A DNA stretch of 64,000 nucleotides from Flavobacterium sp. Its GTDB lineage: Bacteria > Bacteroidota > Bacteroidia > Flavobacteriales > Flavobacteriaceae. The stretch covers positions 1-64,000 of the forward strand of contig JACMOK010000069.1 in the NCBI GenBank assembly GCA_014378065.1, read 5' to 3'. Shown one piece after another: positions 9,752 to 17,766 of the stretch. The position numbers were made by a program, and so were the translations under genes. Positions within the stretch are counted from its first letter, which is position 1; each line of letters begins with the position of its first letter. Below the pieces are notes generated by a model. The model saw only the letters and a program-made list of their open reading frames with translations, had not been told where the DNA came from and did no database searches.

Positions 9752-9782
9752 CAAAATTAATACATTTTTGCAACCCCACCAA
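9752..9782 (-). promoter_or_regulatory. Promoter of tig (TTG-N20-TAATTTTG)
   Basis: On the minus strand a TTG (9782-9780) is followed after 20 bases by TAATTTTG (9759-9752), matching the Bacteroidota -33/-7 pattern. It is 33 bases before the tig start codon. Confidence 0.6.
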
Positions 9783-9805
9783 GCTTTTAAGATTTTGTGA
9801 TTGTA

Positions 9806-10150
9806 TTATTTATTTCCGCCGGTTAGAGAAAACATTACCGACTGCAATATCGAGAGAATAATACTAAAAAACAGCGCCGTCAATATACCGTCAACAGCAA
9901 ATCCGCCGACGATTTTGGTACACAATAAAATTATCAGCGCGTTGATTACCAGTAAAAACAACCCTAAAGTCAGGATCGTCACGGGCAAAGTCAATAGTAC
10001 CAATATTGGTTTTATAAAAAGATTCAGCAAAGCCAAAACGATCGCAACAATAATTGAAGTAGTAAAACTGGCCACCGTAACGCCGGGCATAAAATGCGCT
10101 ATAACAATTACTAGAAAAGCGGTGACTAAAATTCTGAGGATTATATTCAT
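9806..10150 (-). CDS. Phage holin family IV-like small membrane protein
   Basis: 114 residues, almost entirely hydrophobic with four predicted membrane segments (about 3-20, 28-50, 55-75, 87-108). It contains the motif LALLNLFIKPILVLLTLPVTILTLG, characteristic of the widespread YvlD/phage-holin-IV-like family. Despite the name, chromosomal members are not in prophage and nothing phage-related lies nearby; their function is unknown, with envelope stress suggested for some relatives. It is transcribed in the same direction as the hydrolase that precedes it, 49 bases away. Family call is good, role uncertain. Confidence 0.8.
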   Translation of the reverse strand: MNIILRILVTAFLVIVIAHFMPGVTVASFTTSIIVAIVLALLNLFIKPILVLLTLPVTILTLGLFLLVINALIILLCTKIVGGFAVDGILTALFFSIILSILQSVMFSLTGGNK

Positions 10151-10199
10151 CTTTTTAATTTTTAATTTTACTAAAAGTAGTCAATTTTTTAGTGCCGCT

Positions 10200-10967
10200 T
10201 TAACTTTTCAAAAATGAACTTGTAATTTCATAAAACCGCGTCGGGTTTTCAGCATGAAGCCAATGGCCTACATTGGAAATGGTCTCAAATATTGCATTGG
10301 GAAAATGCAGTCGAATGCCCGCAACATCTTCGTCTGTGACATAATTAGAGTTTCCGCCGCGAACAAATAAGGTAGGTTTATCGAACGATGCATTCGCCGG
10401 GAGCGCCATTCCGATATTCTCTATTTGTTGGTTGAATGCCGCCAGATTAAAACGAAAGGCCAATTGTCCGGGTGTTTGCCAATACAAACTTTTCATCAGA
10501 AACTGTCGGGTTCCAATATCTGGGATGCTGTTTTTTAAAATGCCATCGATATCACTTCGTTCTGGTTTATTTGAAAAATCAATGGCATTCAAACCGTCAA
10601 GAATTTCGGTGTGGTGCGGGGGATAATATTTGGTACCGATATCGGCAACAATCAATTTATTTACTCTGTTAGGATGCTGGACTGCATAAAGCATCGCCAG
10701 TTTGCCGCCCATCGAATGTCCGATGATGGAAATCGTTTCGAGTTGCTGGTCGAGACAATAATCCAAGATATCTTGGACCATGGCGTCGTAATTGAAAATT
10801 TCGGAATGAAAACTGCGTCCGTGGTTGCGGAGATCAAGGGCGTGGACTTGAAATCCATCGGAGGCGTAGTGGTTCGCGAGGGTTTTCCAATTGTCGGACA
10901 TGCCCAAGAATCCGTGGAGTATTAATAAAGGTTGGCCGTGCCCTTCTATTTTGGAGTAAAGTGTCAT
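10200..10967 (-). CDS. Alpha/beta-fold hydrolase (YbfF-like esterase)
   Basis: 255 residues, cytoplasmic. The alpha/beta-hydrolase fold is shown by the oxyanion HGFLGMSDNW (about residues 18-27), the nucleophile elbow GHSMGGKLAM (serine about residue 102) and a late histidine in NVGHWLHAENP; the acid is probably the aspartate in the VTDEDVAG stretch or its neighbourhood. The pattern (LDLRNHGRS) is close to esterase YbfF, which hydrolyses acyl-CoA and short esters in vitro. True substrate is unknown. The 140-base upstream gap to pdxJ is filled by a dispersed repeat copy. Confidence 0.85.
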   Translation of the reverse strand: MTLYSKIEGHGQPLLILHGFLGMSDNWKTLANHYASDGFQVHALDLRNHGRSFHSEIFNYDAMVQDILDYCLDQQLETISIIGHSMGGKLAMLYAVQHPNRVNKLIVADIGTKYYPPHHTEILDGLNAIDFSNKPERSDIDGILKNSIPDIGTRQFLMKSLYWQTPGQLAFRFNLAAFNQQIENIGMALPANASFDKPTLFVRGGNSNYVTDEDVAGIRLHFPNAIFETISNVGHWLHAENPTRFYEITSSFLKS

Positions 10968-10997
10968 TTTGATGGTCGTTGCGGCTTGTTGGTTTGC

Positions 10998-11095
10998 GTG
11001 AGGGATGGCAGTGGAAATCGCCCGATTGTACCCTATTTTTTTTTAAGTTTGCTTTTGGTGGATCGGGCATTGAAACGTACAGCCCGACCCATAGG
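10998..11095 (-). repeat. Dispersed intergenic repeat, copy 1 (divergent)
   Basis: Read on the minus strand this gap contains ATGGGTCGGGCTGTACG, then TTTCAATGCCCGAT, an A-rich centre, CAATCGGGCGATTTCCACTG and CCATCCCTCACGC. The core arms (CAATnCCCG and CGGGnGATTTCCACTnCnATC) match copies at 28081 and 47076. The outer flanks differ, so this is a divergent subtype. It fills the gap between pdxJ and the hydrolase gene. Confidence 0.6.
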
Positions 11096-11107
11096 GGCAC
11101 GCCCCGA

Positions 11108-11821
11108 TTATTTTAATTTCTGAAGGTACATGTTAACCACATTGTCGAGTCCGAGGTACAAGGCTTCAGCAATCAGGGCATGACCAATTGAAACTTCGAG
11201 TAAACCCGGAATATTCTGCTGGAAAAACTCGATGTTATCCAGGCTCAGATCGTGTCCAGCGTTGATGCCCAAATGTAAGGCATTGGCGTGTTCCGCCGCA
11301 AGGATGTAAGGCGAGATACCCGATGGGTTTCCGAGACTGTACTGGTGTGCAAAGGCTTCAGTGTATAATTCGATACGATCAGTTCCGGTGGCTTTCGCAC
11401 CATCAATCATTTTTGAATTGGGATCAACAAAGATGGAGGTCCGAATGTTGTTGCGCTGAAATTCTTGAATGACTTCTTTTAAAAAAGACTGGTGCTGCAC
11501 CGTATCCCATCCCGCATTGGAGGTGAGTGCACTGATGGCATCGGGCACTAAGGTAACCTGCGTGGGTTTGATCTGAAGCACCAAATCGACAAAACTTCTT
11601 TCGGGATTGCCCTCTATATTATATTCAGTGTAAACAACTGCCTTCAGGCTGCGCGCGTCCTCATACCTAATGTGGCGTTCGTCGGGTCGAGGATGAATTG
11701 TGATGCCGTGGGCGCCAAATTGCTGAATATCGGCTGCCACTTTAAGCAAGTCAGGAACATTTCCGCCGCGGGCATTTCTCAAAGTGGCAATTTTGTTAAT
11801 ATTTACGCTTAACTTTGTCAT
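11108..11821 (-). CDS. pdxJ: Pyridoxine 5'-phosphate synthase
   Basis: 237 residues, the usual family length. PdxJ condenses 1-deoxyxylulose 5-phosphate with 3-amino-2-oxopropyl phosphate to make pyridoxine 5'-phosphate, the last ring-forming step of the DXP-dependent vitamin B6 pathway. The opening KLSVNINKIATLRNARGG and GITIHPRPDERHI, and later INAGHDLSLDN, carry the conserved active-site histidines and arginines of the TIM barrel. It is divergent from the CBS-domain gene; a TATTTTTG box lies 42 bases upstream. The dispersed repeat follows its 3' end. Confidence 0.97.
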   Translation of the reverse strand: MTKLSVNINKIATLRNARGGNVPDLLKVAADIQQFGAHGITIHPRPDERHIRYEDARSLKAVVYTEYNIEGNPERSFVDLVLQIKPTQVTLVPDAISALTSNAGWDTVQHQSFLKEVIQEFQRNNIRTSIFVDPNSKMIDGAKATGTDRIELYTEAFAHQYSLGNPSGISPYILAAEHANALHLGINAGHDLSLDNIEFFQQNIPGLLEVSIGHALIAEALYLGLDNVVNMYLQKLK

Positions 11822-11862
11822 AGGATATCGAATTGAAAAAAGATTTGGTTTTAATCTTTATA

Positions 11863-11870
11863 CAAAAATA
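11863..11870 (-). promoter_or_regulatory. Putative -7 box of pdxJ
   Basis: TATTTTTG on the minus strand, 42 bases before the pdxJ start codon, in the divergent gap with the CBS-domain gene. No TTG at the usual distance. Confidence 0.4.
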
Positions 11871-11895
11871 CGAAGTTAAACTAGGAGGTCTTGCA

Positions 11896-11903
11896 TAATT
11901 TTG
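11896..11903 (+). promoter_or_regulatory. Putative -7 box of the CBS/nadK transcript
   Basis: TAATTTTG, 33 bases before the ATG at 11936. It lies downstream of an in-frame ATG at 11891, which argues that 11936 is the true start. Confidence 0.45.
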
Positions 11904-11935
11904 ATTATTTTGCAAGACCTATTGCGCCCACCTTT

Positions 11936-12595
11936 ATGACTGAAATTAAAAACTATATCAACACCGATTTTAAACCGATCAACAGCAATGATACGATTGC
12001 AGTGGTGCAGGATTTTTTCTTTGAATTGGCTTTTTCGCACTTTCCGGTGATCGAAGAAGGAGTGTATTTAGGCTGTATGGCTTCGGAGGATATTGAAACT
12101 TTTGATGCCGATAAAAACGTAATGGATTACCGATATACGCTCGAAGGATTTTTTGTCAGATCGAATGATCTTTGGTTGGATGTACTTGAAGTATTTGCTA
12201 AAAACCATACCAATATTGTTCCGGTTCTCGATCACACCAACCAATATATAGGCTATTATGAACTTGAGGATATCATGAAGTTTTTTCACGAAACTCCATT
12301 CCTTAAAGAACCCGGCGGTATCATAGTGGTGAAGAAAGCGGTCATAGACTACGCAATGAGTCAGATTACGCAAATCGTTGAAAGCAACAATGGCAGACTT
12401 TTGGGATTGTTTATCTCGGAAGCCGATGTGGAGAGTGTTCAAATTACGATTAAAATTAGTTTGGGAGCAATGAATGATATTATTCAAACTTTCCGCCGCT
12501 ATAATTATGAAATTATTTCGGAACACCAGCAAGACAATTATATCAACAACCTCAAAGAACGTTCGGATTATCTGGATAAATACCTTAATATTTAA
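11936..12595 (+). CDS. CBS domain-containing protein
   Basis: 219 residues, cytoplasmic. The N-terminal half holds a CBS pair (FKPINSNDTIAVVQDFFFELAFSHFPVIEEGVYLG and FVRSNDLWLDVLEVFAKNHTNIVPVLDHTNQYIGYYEL), domains that usually sense adenine nucleotides. The C-terminal 80 residues form an ACT-like region (GGIIVVKKAVIDYAMSQITQIVESNNGRLLG). The start at 11936 is chosen over the in-frame ATG at 11891 because a promoter box lies between them and MTEIKNYI is a natural start. Its stop overlaps the nadK start by one base, so the two are translationally coupled; a regulatory link to NAD metabolism is possible but unproven. Confidence 0.85.
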   Translation: MTEIKNYINTDFKPINSNDTIAVVQDFFFELAFSHFPVIEEGVYLGCMASEDIETFDADKNVMDYRYTLEGFFVRSNDLWLDVLEVFAKNHTNIVPVLDHTNQYIGYYELEDIMKFFHETPFLKEPGGIIVVKKAVIDYAMSQITQIVESNNGRLLGLFISEADVESVQITIKISLGAMNDIIQTFRRYNYEIISEHQQDNYINNLKERSDYLDKYLNI

Positions 12596-13479
12596 TGAAA
12601 GTAGCGATCTACGGACAGTATTATCAAAATAGCACCGAGCCCATCATTAGGGATATCTTCGTGTTTTTCAATAAGAATGGCGTAGAAATGGTGATCGAAG
12701 CCAATTTTTTAGAAATGTTATACGAGAAAAAAATCGTTCAAAAAGAATACAGCACATTCCACTCGCATAGTCAACTGAATTCGAGTTTTGATATGTTGAT
12801 TAGTATTGGCGGAGATGGGACGATATTGCGGGCGGCGACCTTAGTGCGTAATTCCGGAATCCCGATACTTGGAGTGAATGCCGGAAGACTGGGTTTTTTA
12901 GCTTCGGTACAAAAGGAAAATATTGAAAACTTTTTACAATTTGTAATTGCAAAAAAATATACAATTTCACCAAGAACGTTATTGTCATTGAGTTGTACGC
13001 CGAAAAACGCTGAAATACAAGACCTCAATTTTGCTATGAATGAAATTTCCGTCAGCCGAAAAGATACAACCTCGATGATTACCATTGACACCTATCTCAA
13101 CGATGAGTTTTTAAATTCTTACTGGGCCGATGGTTTGATTATCGCAACTCCAACCGGATCAACTGGTTATTCGATGAGTTGTGGCGGTCCGATTTTGACT
13201 CCTGATGTAAAGAGTTTGGTTATTACGCCGATTGCTCCGCACAATTTAAACGCCCGTCCTCTGGTTATTCCTGACAAAACGGAGATCCGACTGAAAGTTT
13301 CTGGAAGAGAAGAAAACTATCTTATTTCGCTCGATTCCAGAATTGCTTCGGTTAAAAATGAATCGGTATTGGTAATCAAAAAGACGCCTTTTAAAATCAA
13401 TATGGTGGAAATTCCAGGAGAAACTTTTCTCAAAACACTGCGCAACAAACTACTTTGGGGTGAAGACAAAAGAAATTGA
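12595..13479 (+). CDS. nadK: NAD kinase
   Basis: 294 residues. It phosphorylates NAD to NADP using ATP. The signature GGDGT (72-76, catalytic Asp74) is intact, as are LGVNAGRLGFLA, the NE-S-R region (MNEISVSRKDTTSM) and the glycine-rich ATPTGSTGYSMSCGGPI. Cytoplasmic. Start overlaps the CBS-gene stop by one base. A 168-base gap follows, with a promoter box for the next gene at its end and no evident terminator. Confidence 0.97.
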   Translation: MKVAIYGQYYQNSTEPIIRDIFVFFNKNGVEMVIEANFLEMLYEKKIVQKEYSTFHSHSQLNSSFDMLISIGGDGTILRAATLVRNSGIPILGVNAGRLGFLASVQKENIENFLQFVIAKKYTISPRTLLSLSCTPKNAEIQDLNFAMNEISVSRKDTTSMITIDTYLNDEFLNSYWADGLIIATPTGSTGYSMSCGGPILTPDVKSLVITPIAPHNLNARPLVIPDKTEIRLKVSGREENYLISLDSRIASVKNESVLVIKKTPFKINMVEIPGETFLKTLRNKLLWGEDKRN

Positions 13480-13622
13480 CACAATTTACAAAGCTTTTAT
13501 ACTACAAGACAAATAATTGCCGTTTCCTACCTAATTCTTTTACAGGATCAGAAATTTTATTAACTGCCAGATATAATTTAACAGAAATACTAATTTGATG
13601 ACCGATTAGTACTCATAATTAT

Positions 13623-13630
13623 TATATTTG
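13623..13630 (+). promoter_or_regulatory. Putative -7 box of the DUF6089-uppS-bamA transcript
   Basis: TATATTTG, 19 bases before the ATG at 13649. It overlaps an alternative upstream ATG at 13628, which supports the later start. Confidence 0.45.
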
Positions 13631-13648
13631 CACGCTATTTTTAATTTA

Positions 13649-14332
13649 ATGAATAGATTTTTTGGCTTATTTTTTCTAATTTTTGGGGTCACCTCATCAA
13701 ATGCGCAGATTCATGAAATTGGCGTGTTTCTAGGCGGAAGCAATTATATAGGAGATATAGGAAAGATGGATTACATTGCGCCCAATGAGCCAGCTTTCGG
13801 ATTATTGTATAAATGGAATAAAAGCCCAAGACACTCTTGGCGGATTTCCTTCATGCAATCGAAGATAACTGGAAACGATAAAAAGGCTACTGCTGCGTCA
13901 AGAAAGTTAAGAAACTACAGTTTTGCAAATACCTTACAGGAAATTTCGGCAGGGCTAGAATTTGATTTTTTTAATTTTGATTTGCATGATTCGAAGCCTA
14001 AAGTTACGCCATACCTTTATTCAGGTTTAAGTTATTTGCGTTATGACGGTTTGTATTTTACAGATGGCGAGCTAAAAAAAGGAAAAGCGCACGGATCATT
14101 AGCTATTCCAATTGTACTAGGCATCAAAGGCAGGTTGATGGACCATTTGATCTTGGGGGTGGAATCTGGCGTTCGGTTTGCGCTTCATGACGATCTGGAC
14201 GGCAGCAATCCTTATGATAAAAGATTAACCGCATTGAAATTTGGAAATACTAAAAGTAATGACTGGTATGTTTTTACTGGCTTTACTTTAACTTACACTT
14301 TTGGCAATAAACCCTGCTTTTGCGCAGACTAA
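13649..14332 (+). CDS. DUF6089-type outer-membrane beta-barrel protein
   Basis: 227 residues from the preferred ATG. It opens with a signal peptide (MNRFFGLFFLIFGVTSSNAQ, cleavage after SNAQ). The mature part begins with IGVFLGGSNYIGDIG and alternates hydrophobic and polar residues as a small 8-10-strand outer-membrane barrel, ending WYVFTGFTLTYTFGNKPCFCAD. This protein is regularly found upstream of uppS and bamA in flavobacteria, suggesting a role in outer-membrane assembly, but its function is unknown. The C-terminal CFC is unusual for a barrel. uppS begins 4 bases after its stop. Confidence 0.75.
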   Translation: MNRFFGLFFLIFGVTSSNAQIHEIGVFLGGSNYIGDIGKMDYIAPNEPAFGLLYKWNKSPRHSWRISFMQSKITGNDKKATAASRKLRNYSFANTLQEISAGLEFDFFNFDLHDSKPKVTPYLYSGLSYLRYDGLYFTDGELKKGKAHGSLAIPIVLGIKGRLMDHLILGVESGVRFALHDDLDGSNPYDKRLTALKFGNTKSNDWYVFTGFTLTYTFGNKPCFCAD

Positions 14333-14336
14333 CAAA

Positions 14337-15077
14337 ATGAACCTGATAGCGAAGATTAACAAAGACAATTTACCCAAACACCTGGCCATTATTATGGACG
14401 GTAACGGTCGGTGGGCAAAACAAAAAGGTCTGTTGAGAGCGCTTGGCCACGAAAACGGCACAAAATCGGTACGTTTAGTTGTAGAGAGCGCTGCCAAATT
14501 GGGTATTCAGAATCTAACGCTGTACGCTTTTTCTACCGAGAATTGGAATAGGCCCAAATTAGAAGTGGATATTTTAATGAAATTGCTGATCAATTCCTTA
14601 AAAAACGAACTTAAAACCTTAACTGACAATGATATCCGATTGCATTCTATTGGCAATCTGGATTTGCTTCCAAAATCGGCACAAAAACAATTGGAGGATG
14701 TTATTGATAGAACCAAACACAACACGCGAATGACGCTGACACTGGCCTTAAGCTATGGTTCTAGGGAAGAAATTATCAGTGCCGTTAAAAGTATTAGCGA
14801 TAAAGTTAAAAATAATATAATTTCAATTGACGCTATTGACGAATCAATTATTAATCAGCATCTTTACACGCGAAATTTACCAGACGTAGATTTATTAATA
14901 AGAACCAGCGGTGAGCATAGGATTAGTAATTTTTTGTTGTGGCAAATAGCCTATGCGGAATTGTATTTTACGGCTGTGTTGTGGCCTGACTTTAAAGAAG
15001 AAGATTTGTATGAGGCTATTATTAGTTATCAAAAAAGAGAACGTAGATTTGGAAAAACAAGTGAACAAATTAAATAA
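14337..15077 (+). CDS. uppS: Isoprenyl transferase (undecaprenyl diphosphate synthase)
   Basis: 246 residues from ATG 14337 (4 bases after the preceding stop; an in-frame ATG at 14301 lies inside the previous gene and is less likely). The enzyme adds isopentenyl units to farnesyl diphosphate to make the C55 lipid carrier for peptidoglycan and polysaccharide precursors. The cis-prenyltransferase motifs are complete: HLAIIMDGNGRWAKQ with catalytic Asp21, ALSYGSREEI, and DLLIRTSGEHRISNFLLWQ with AYAELYF. Its end overlaps the probable start of bamA. Confidence 0.96.
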   Translation: MNLIAKINKDNLPKHLAIIMDGNGRWAKQKGLLRALGHENGTKSVRLVVESAAKLGIQNLTLYAFSTENWNRPKLEVDILMKLLINSLKNELKTLTDNDIRLHSIGNLDLLPKSAQKQLEDVIDRTKHNTRMTLTLALSYGSREEIISAVKSISDKVKNNIISIDAIDESIINQHLYTRNLPDVDLLIRTSGEHRISNFLLWQIAYAELYFTAVLWPDFKEEDLYEAIISYQKRERRFGKTSEQIK

Positions 15078-17721
15078 TTTTTTAGTGTTACAGAGAAGCA
15101 TAAAACTGGTCCTTACCCTATTGATTTTTGGAAGTATTTCCCAATTAAAAGCCCAAGATAAAGTTCCGTTTGATCAAGGTACCAAATACATCTTAGCCGA
15201 TGTTGATGTAACCGGAAAGATAAGCTACAACAAACAAACTGTCATTACATTTGCCGGGCTTGAAAAAGGGCAAGACATCACAGTTCCGGGAGAAGAGATC
15301 AGCAACGCCATCAAAAAATTAGGCAAACTAGGGCTTTTTAGCGAAATTGATTTTTATATCACTAAGATTGCCGGCGACAGTATTTACCTCGAATTAAATA
15401 TTAATGAATTACCAAAATTAAGCGAAGTCAAATTTGTTGGAGTCAAAAAAGGCAAAACTGAAGGTCTTATCAAGGACAACGGCTTAACAAAAGGCAAAAT
15501 CGTCAATGAAAATTTGATTACGACCACTAAAAATTATATTGAAAACAAATACAAAAAAGACGGTTTCTACAACACCAAGGTCACCATCACTACGATTCCC
15601 GATACAATTAGTGGAAATGAAGTAAAAATGCTGGTCAGCATATACAAAGGCAACAAGATAAAAGTAAAACATATTGTTTTTGAAGGCAACGAAAAATACA
15701 CAGATGCACAACTTCGTGCCGCAATGAAAAACACCAAACAAAAAAAATTCCTTCGGGTGTTTAAGGCTTCTAAATATATTAAGGACAAGTACAAAGAAGA
15801 TTTGACCAAAATCATCGATAAGTATAAGGAAAAAGGGTATCGTGATGCTCGCGTGGTTTCTGATACCGTCGCATTTGATAAGAATAAAAAAGACCTTGTA
15901 ATCAAAATCAATTTGGAAGAGGGACAGAAATATTATTTCGGTAATATTAAATTTATTGGCAATACCATTTATACCGATCAGGGGTTGAGCCGAATGTTGG
16001 GCATTAAAAAAGGAGATGTATACAATGGCGTGTTATTAGAAAAAAGAATCGCCGACAAGTCAAAACCCGATGGAGAAGACATCACCAATTTATATCAAAA
16101 TAGCGGCTATCTATTTTCTAACATCAATGCGGTAGAAGTAAAAACAGCCAATGATACAATCGATTTTGAAATTAGAGTTGTTGAAGGGCCGCTGGCGTAC
16201 TTTAACAAAATTTCAGTAGTAGGAAATGACAAAACAAATGATAAGGTGATTTACAGGGAACTGCGAACCAAACCAGGTCAAAAATATAGCAAAGAAGAGT
16301 TGGTGAGGACGATTCGTGAAATTGGTCAATTGGGATTTTTTGATCCAGAAGCCATCAAGCCTGAATTCCGAAATGTAGATGCCGCAGCGGGCACGGTAGA
16401 CATTGAATATAATTTAGTAGAAAAAGGCTCCAGTCAGATAGAACTGCAAGGAGGCTACGGCGGCGGCGGGTTTATTGGAACTTTAGGATTATCATTCAAT
16501 AATTTTTCAGTCAGGAATATTTTTAATAAAGACGCCTACAAACCGCTGCCAATGGGTGATGGTCAAAAGGTTTCACTTCGTTTACAAGGAAGCACCTACT
16601 TTCAAACCTACAGCGTTTCGTTTTCTGAACCATGGTTTGGCGGTAAGAAACCAGTACAGTTTAGCAGCTCGTTTGCCTACAGTAAGCAATACGCGCAGAA
16701 CCAATTTGGTGGCGGTGCTGACAAAAGCCAGAGTTTTAATATTATTTCATTATCGGTAGGTTTAGCCAAACGATTATCGGTGCCTGATGATTATTTTGTA
16801 TTGTCGCAATCTGTCGGATTTTTATATTATAATTTGAATAATTTTAACAGCGGCTTGTTCCGAACCTTCAGCAATGGATCATCTAGAAATCTGTCTTACA
16901 CCATTGGGTTGAGTAGGAACAACAAAGGAATCAATCCGATTTTTCCAACTTATGGCTCTGAATTCAGTGTAACTGGAAAATTTACGATTCCGTATTCTCT
17001 CTTCAATAATATAGATTACGCTAATCTAGGAAAACTAGAAGCCTACAAGCGACAAAATGAAACTTCAAGTCCTATTATAGGGGCAAATGGAGCCGACATT
17101 CAGCCCGGAGCCTACATAAACGAGAGCGGTAACAAAGCAGATACTTATCAAGATGCTGCTGCAGACCAAGGAAAAATTGATCAAAAAGAATTTAAATGGC
17201 TCGAATATTACAAAATTAAATTTAAAGCCGATTGGTTTACCAAAATTTATGGTAAATTAGTGTTGCGTTCCCTAGCAGAATTTGGTTATTTAGGACAGTA
17301 TGACAGTTCAAGAAAGTTGGTTCCTTTTGAAAGATTTTATGTTGGAGGAAGTGGTTTGGCAAATTTTGCGCAAGACGGAAGGGAAACCATTCAGTTAAGA
17401 GGTTATCCAGACAATGCGCTGTCTTCAAGCGACGGTGGGGCCATCTATAATAAGTTTTCATTAGAGATGCGTTATCCAATTACTTTAAAATCTGCAGCTT
17501 CTATATATATTTTGGGCTTTCTTGAAGGCGGCGCTTCTTATGATACTTTTAAAACTTACAACCCATTTGTGTTGAAACGTTCTGCGGGTGTCGGGCTTCG
17601 AATTTTTATGCCCGCCTTCGGGTTATTAGGAATCGACTTTGGTTACGGATTTGATCCTTTAACTGGACAAGCCAAAGCAAACGGAATGGAAACCCATTTT
17701 ATAATTGGTCAACAATTTTAA
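15061..17721 (+). CDS. bamA: Outer membrane protein assembly factor BamA
   Basis: About 886 residues. BamA inserts beta-barrel proteins into the outer membrane. The N-terminal signal region (RSIKLVLTLLIFGSISQLKAQ) precedes about five POTRA domains (residues about 40-445, with ITFAGLEKGQDI, VKFVGVKKGKTEGLI, IVFEGNEKYTDAQLRAAM, IKFIGNTIYTDQGLSRM and ISVVGNDKTNDKVIYREL), then the Omp85 barrel with GGYGGGGFIGTLGLSFNNFSVRN and a terminal phenylalanine (IGQQF) as the BAM signal. There is no ATG near the signal peptide. GTG at 15061 is preferred; TTG at 15046, GTG at 15085 and ATG at 15010 or 14953 are alternatives. The chosen start overlaps uppS by 17 bases. Confidence 0.93.
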   Translation: MNKLNNFLVLQRSIKLVLTLLIFGSISQLKAQDKVPFDQGTKYILADVDVTGKISYNKQTVITFAGLEKGQDITVPGEEISNAIKKLGKLGLFSEIDFYITKIAGDSIYLELNINELPKLSEVKFVGVKKGKTEGLIKDNGLTKGKIVNENLITTTKNYIENKYKKDGFYNTKVTITTIPDTISGNEVKMLVSIYKGNKIKVKHIVFEGNEKYTDAQLRAAMKNTKQKKFLRVFKASKYIKDKYKEDLTKIIDKYKEKGYRDARVVSDTVAFDKNKKDLVIKINLEEGQKYYFGNIKFIGNTIYTDQGLSRMLGIKKGDVYNGVLLEKRIADKSKPDGEDITNLYQNSGYLFSNINAVEVKTANDTIDFEIRVVEGPLAYFNKISVVGNDKTNDKVIYRELRTKPGQKYSKEELVRTIREIGQLGFFDPEAIKPEFRNVDAAAGTVDIEYNLVEKGSSQIELQGGYGGGGFIGTLGLSFNNFSVRNIFNKDAYKPLPMGDGQKVSLRLQGSTYFQTYSVSFSEPWFGGKKPVQFSSSFAYSKQYAQNQFGGGADKSQSFNIISLSVGLAKRLSVPDDYFVLSQSVGFLYYNLNNFNSGLFRTFSNGSSRNLSYTIGLSRNNKGINPIFPTYGSEFSVTGKFTIPYSLFNNIDYANLGKLEAYKRQNETSSPIIGANGADIQPGAYINESGNKADTYQDAAADQGKIDQKEFKWLEYYKIKFKADWFTKIYGKLVLRSLAEFGYLGQYDSSRKLVPFERFYVGGSGLANFAQDGRETIQLRGYPDNALSSSDGGAIYNKFSLEMRYPITLKSAASIYILGFLEGGASYDTFKTYNPFVLKRSAGVGLRIFMPAFGLLGIDFGYGFDPLTGQAKANGMETHFIIGQQF

Positions 17722-17736
17722 AATTTACTATATTTG
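17705..17736 (+). promoter_or_regulatory. Promoter of the OmpH/Skp genes (TTG-N21-TATATTTG)
   Basis: TTG at 17705-17707 and TATATTTG at 17729-17736, spaced 21 bases, ending 30 bases before the ATG at 17767. The -33 box lies inside the end of bamA, allowing the chaperone genes their own expression. Confidence 0.6.
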
Positions 17737-17766
17737 GCACGGTATTTAGTAATAAAAATTCAAGTT

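Noticed and set aside
9806-10150. Phage holin annotation as a prophage sign
   Set aside because: No integrase, capsid, tail or att-like repeats nearby; this family is common on chromosomes.
10834-11100. 88-residue minus-strand frame upstream of the hydrolase
   Set aside because: It runs through the dispersed repeat and the hydrolase in another frame; composition is not protein-like.
12068-12532. 154-residue antisense frame over the CBS-domain gene
   Set aside because: Shadow of a well-supported gene, no recognisable domain.
13480-13622. Possible terminator or riboswitch after nadK
   Set aside because: No stable hairpin found by eye; only the downstream -7 box is evident.
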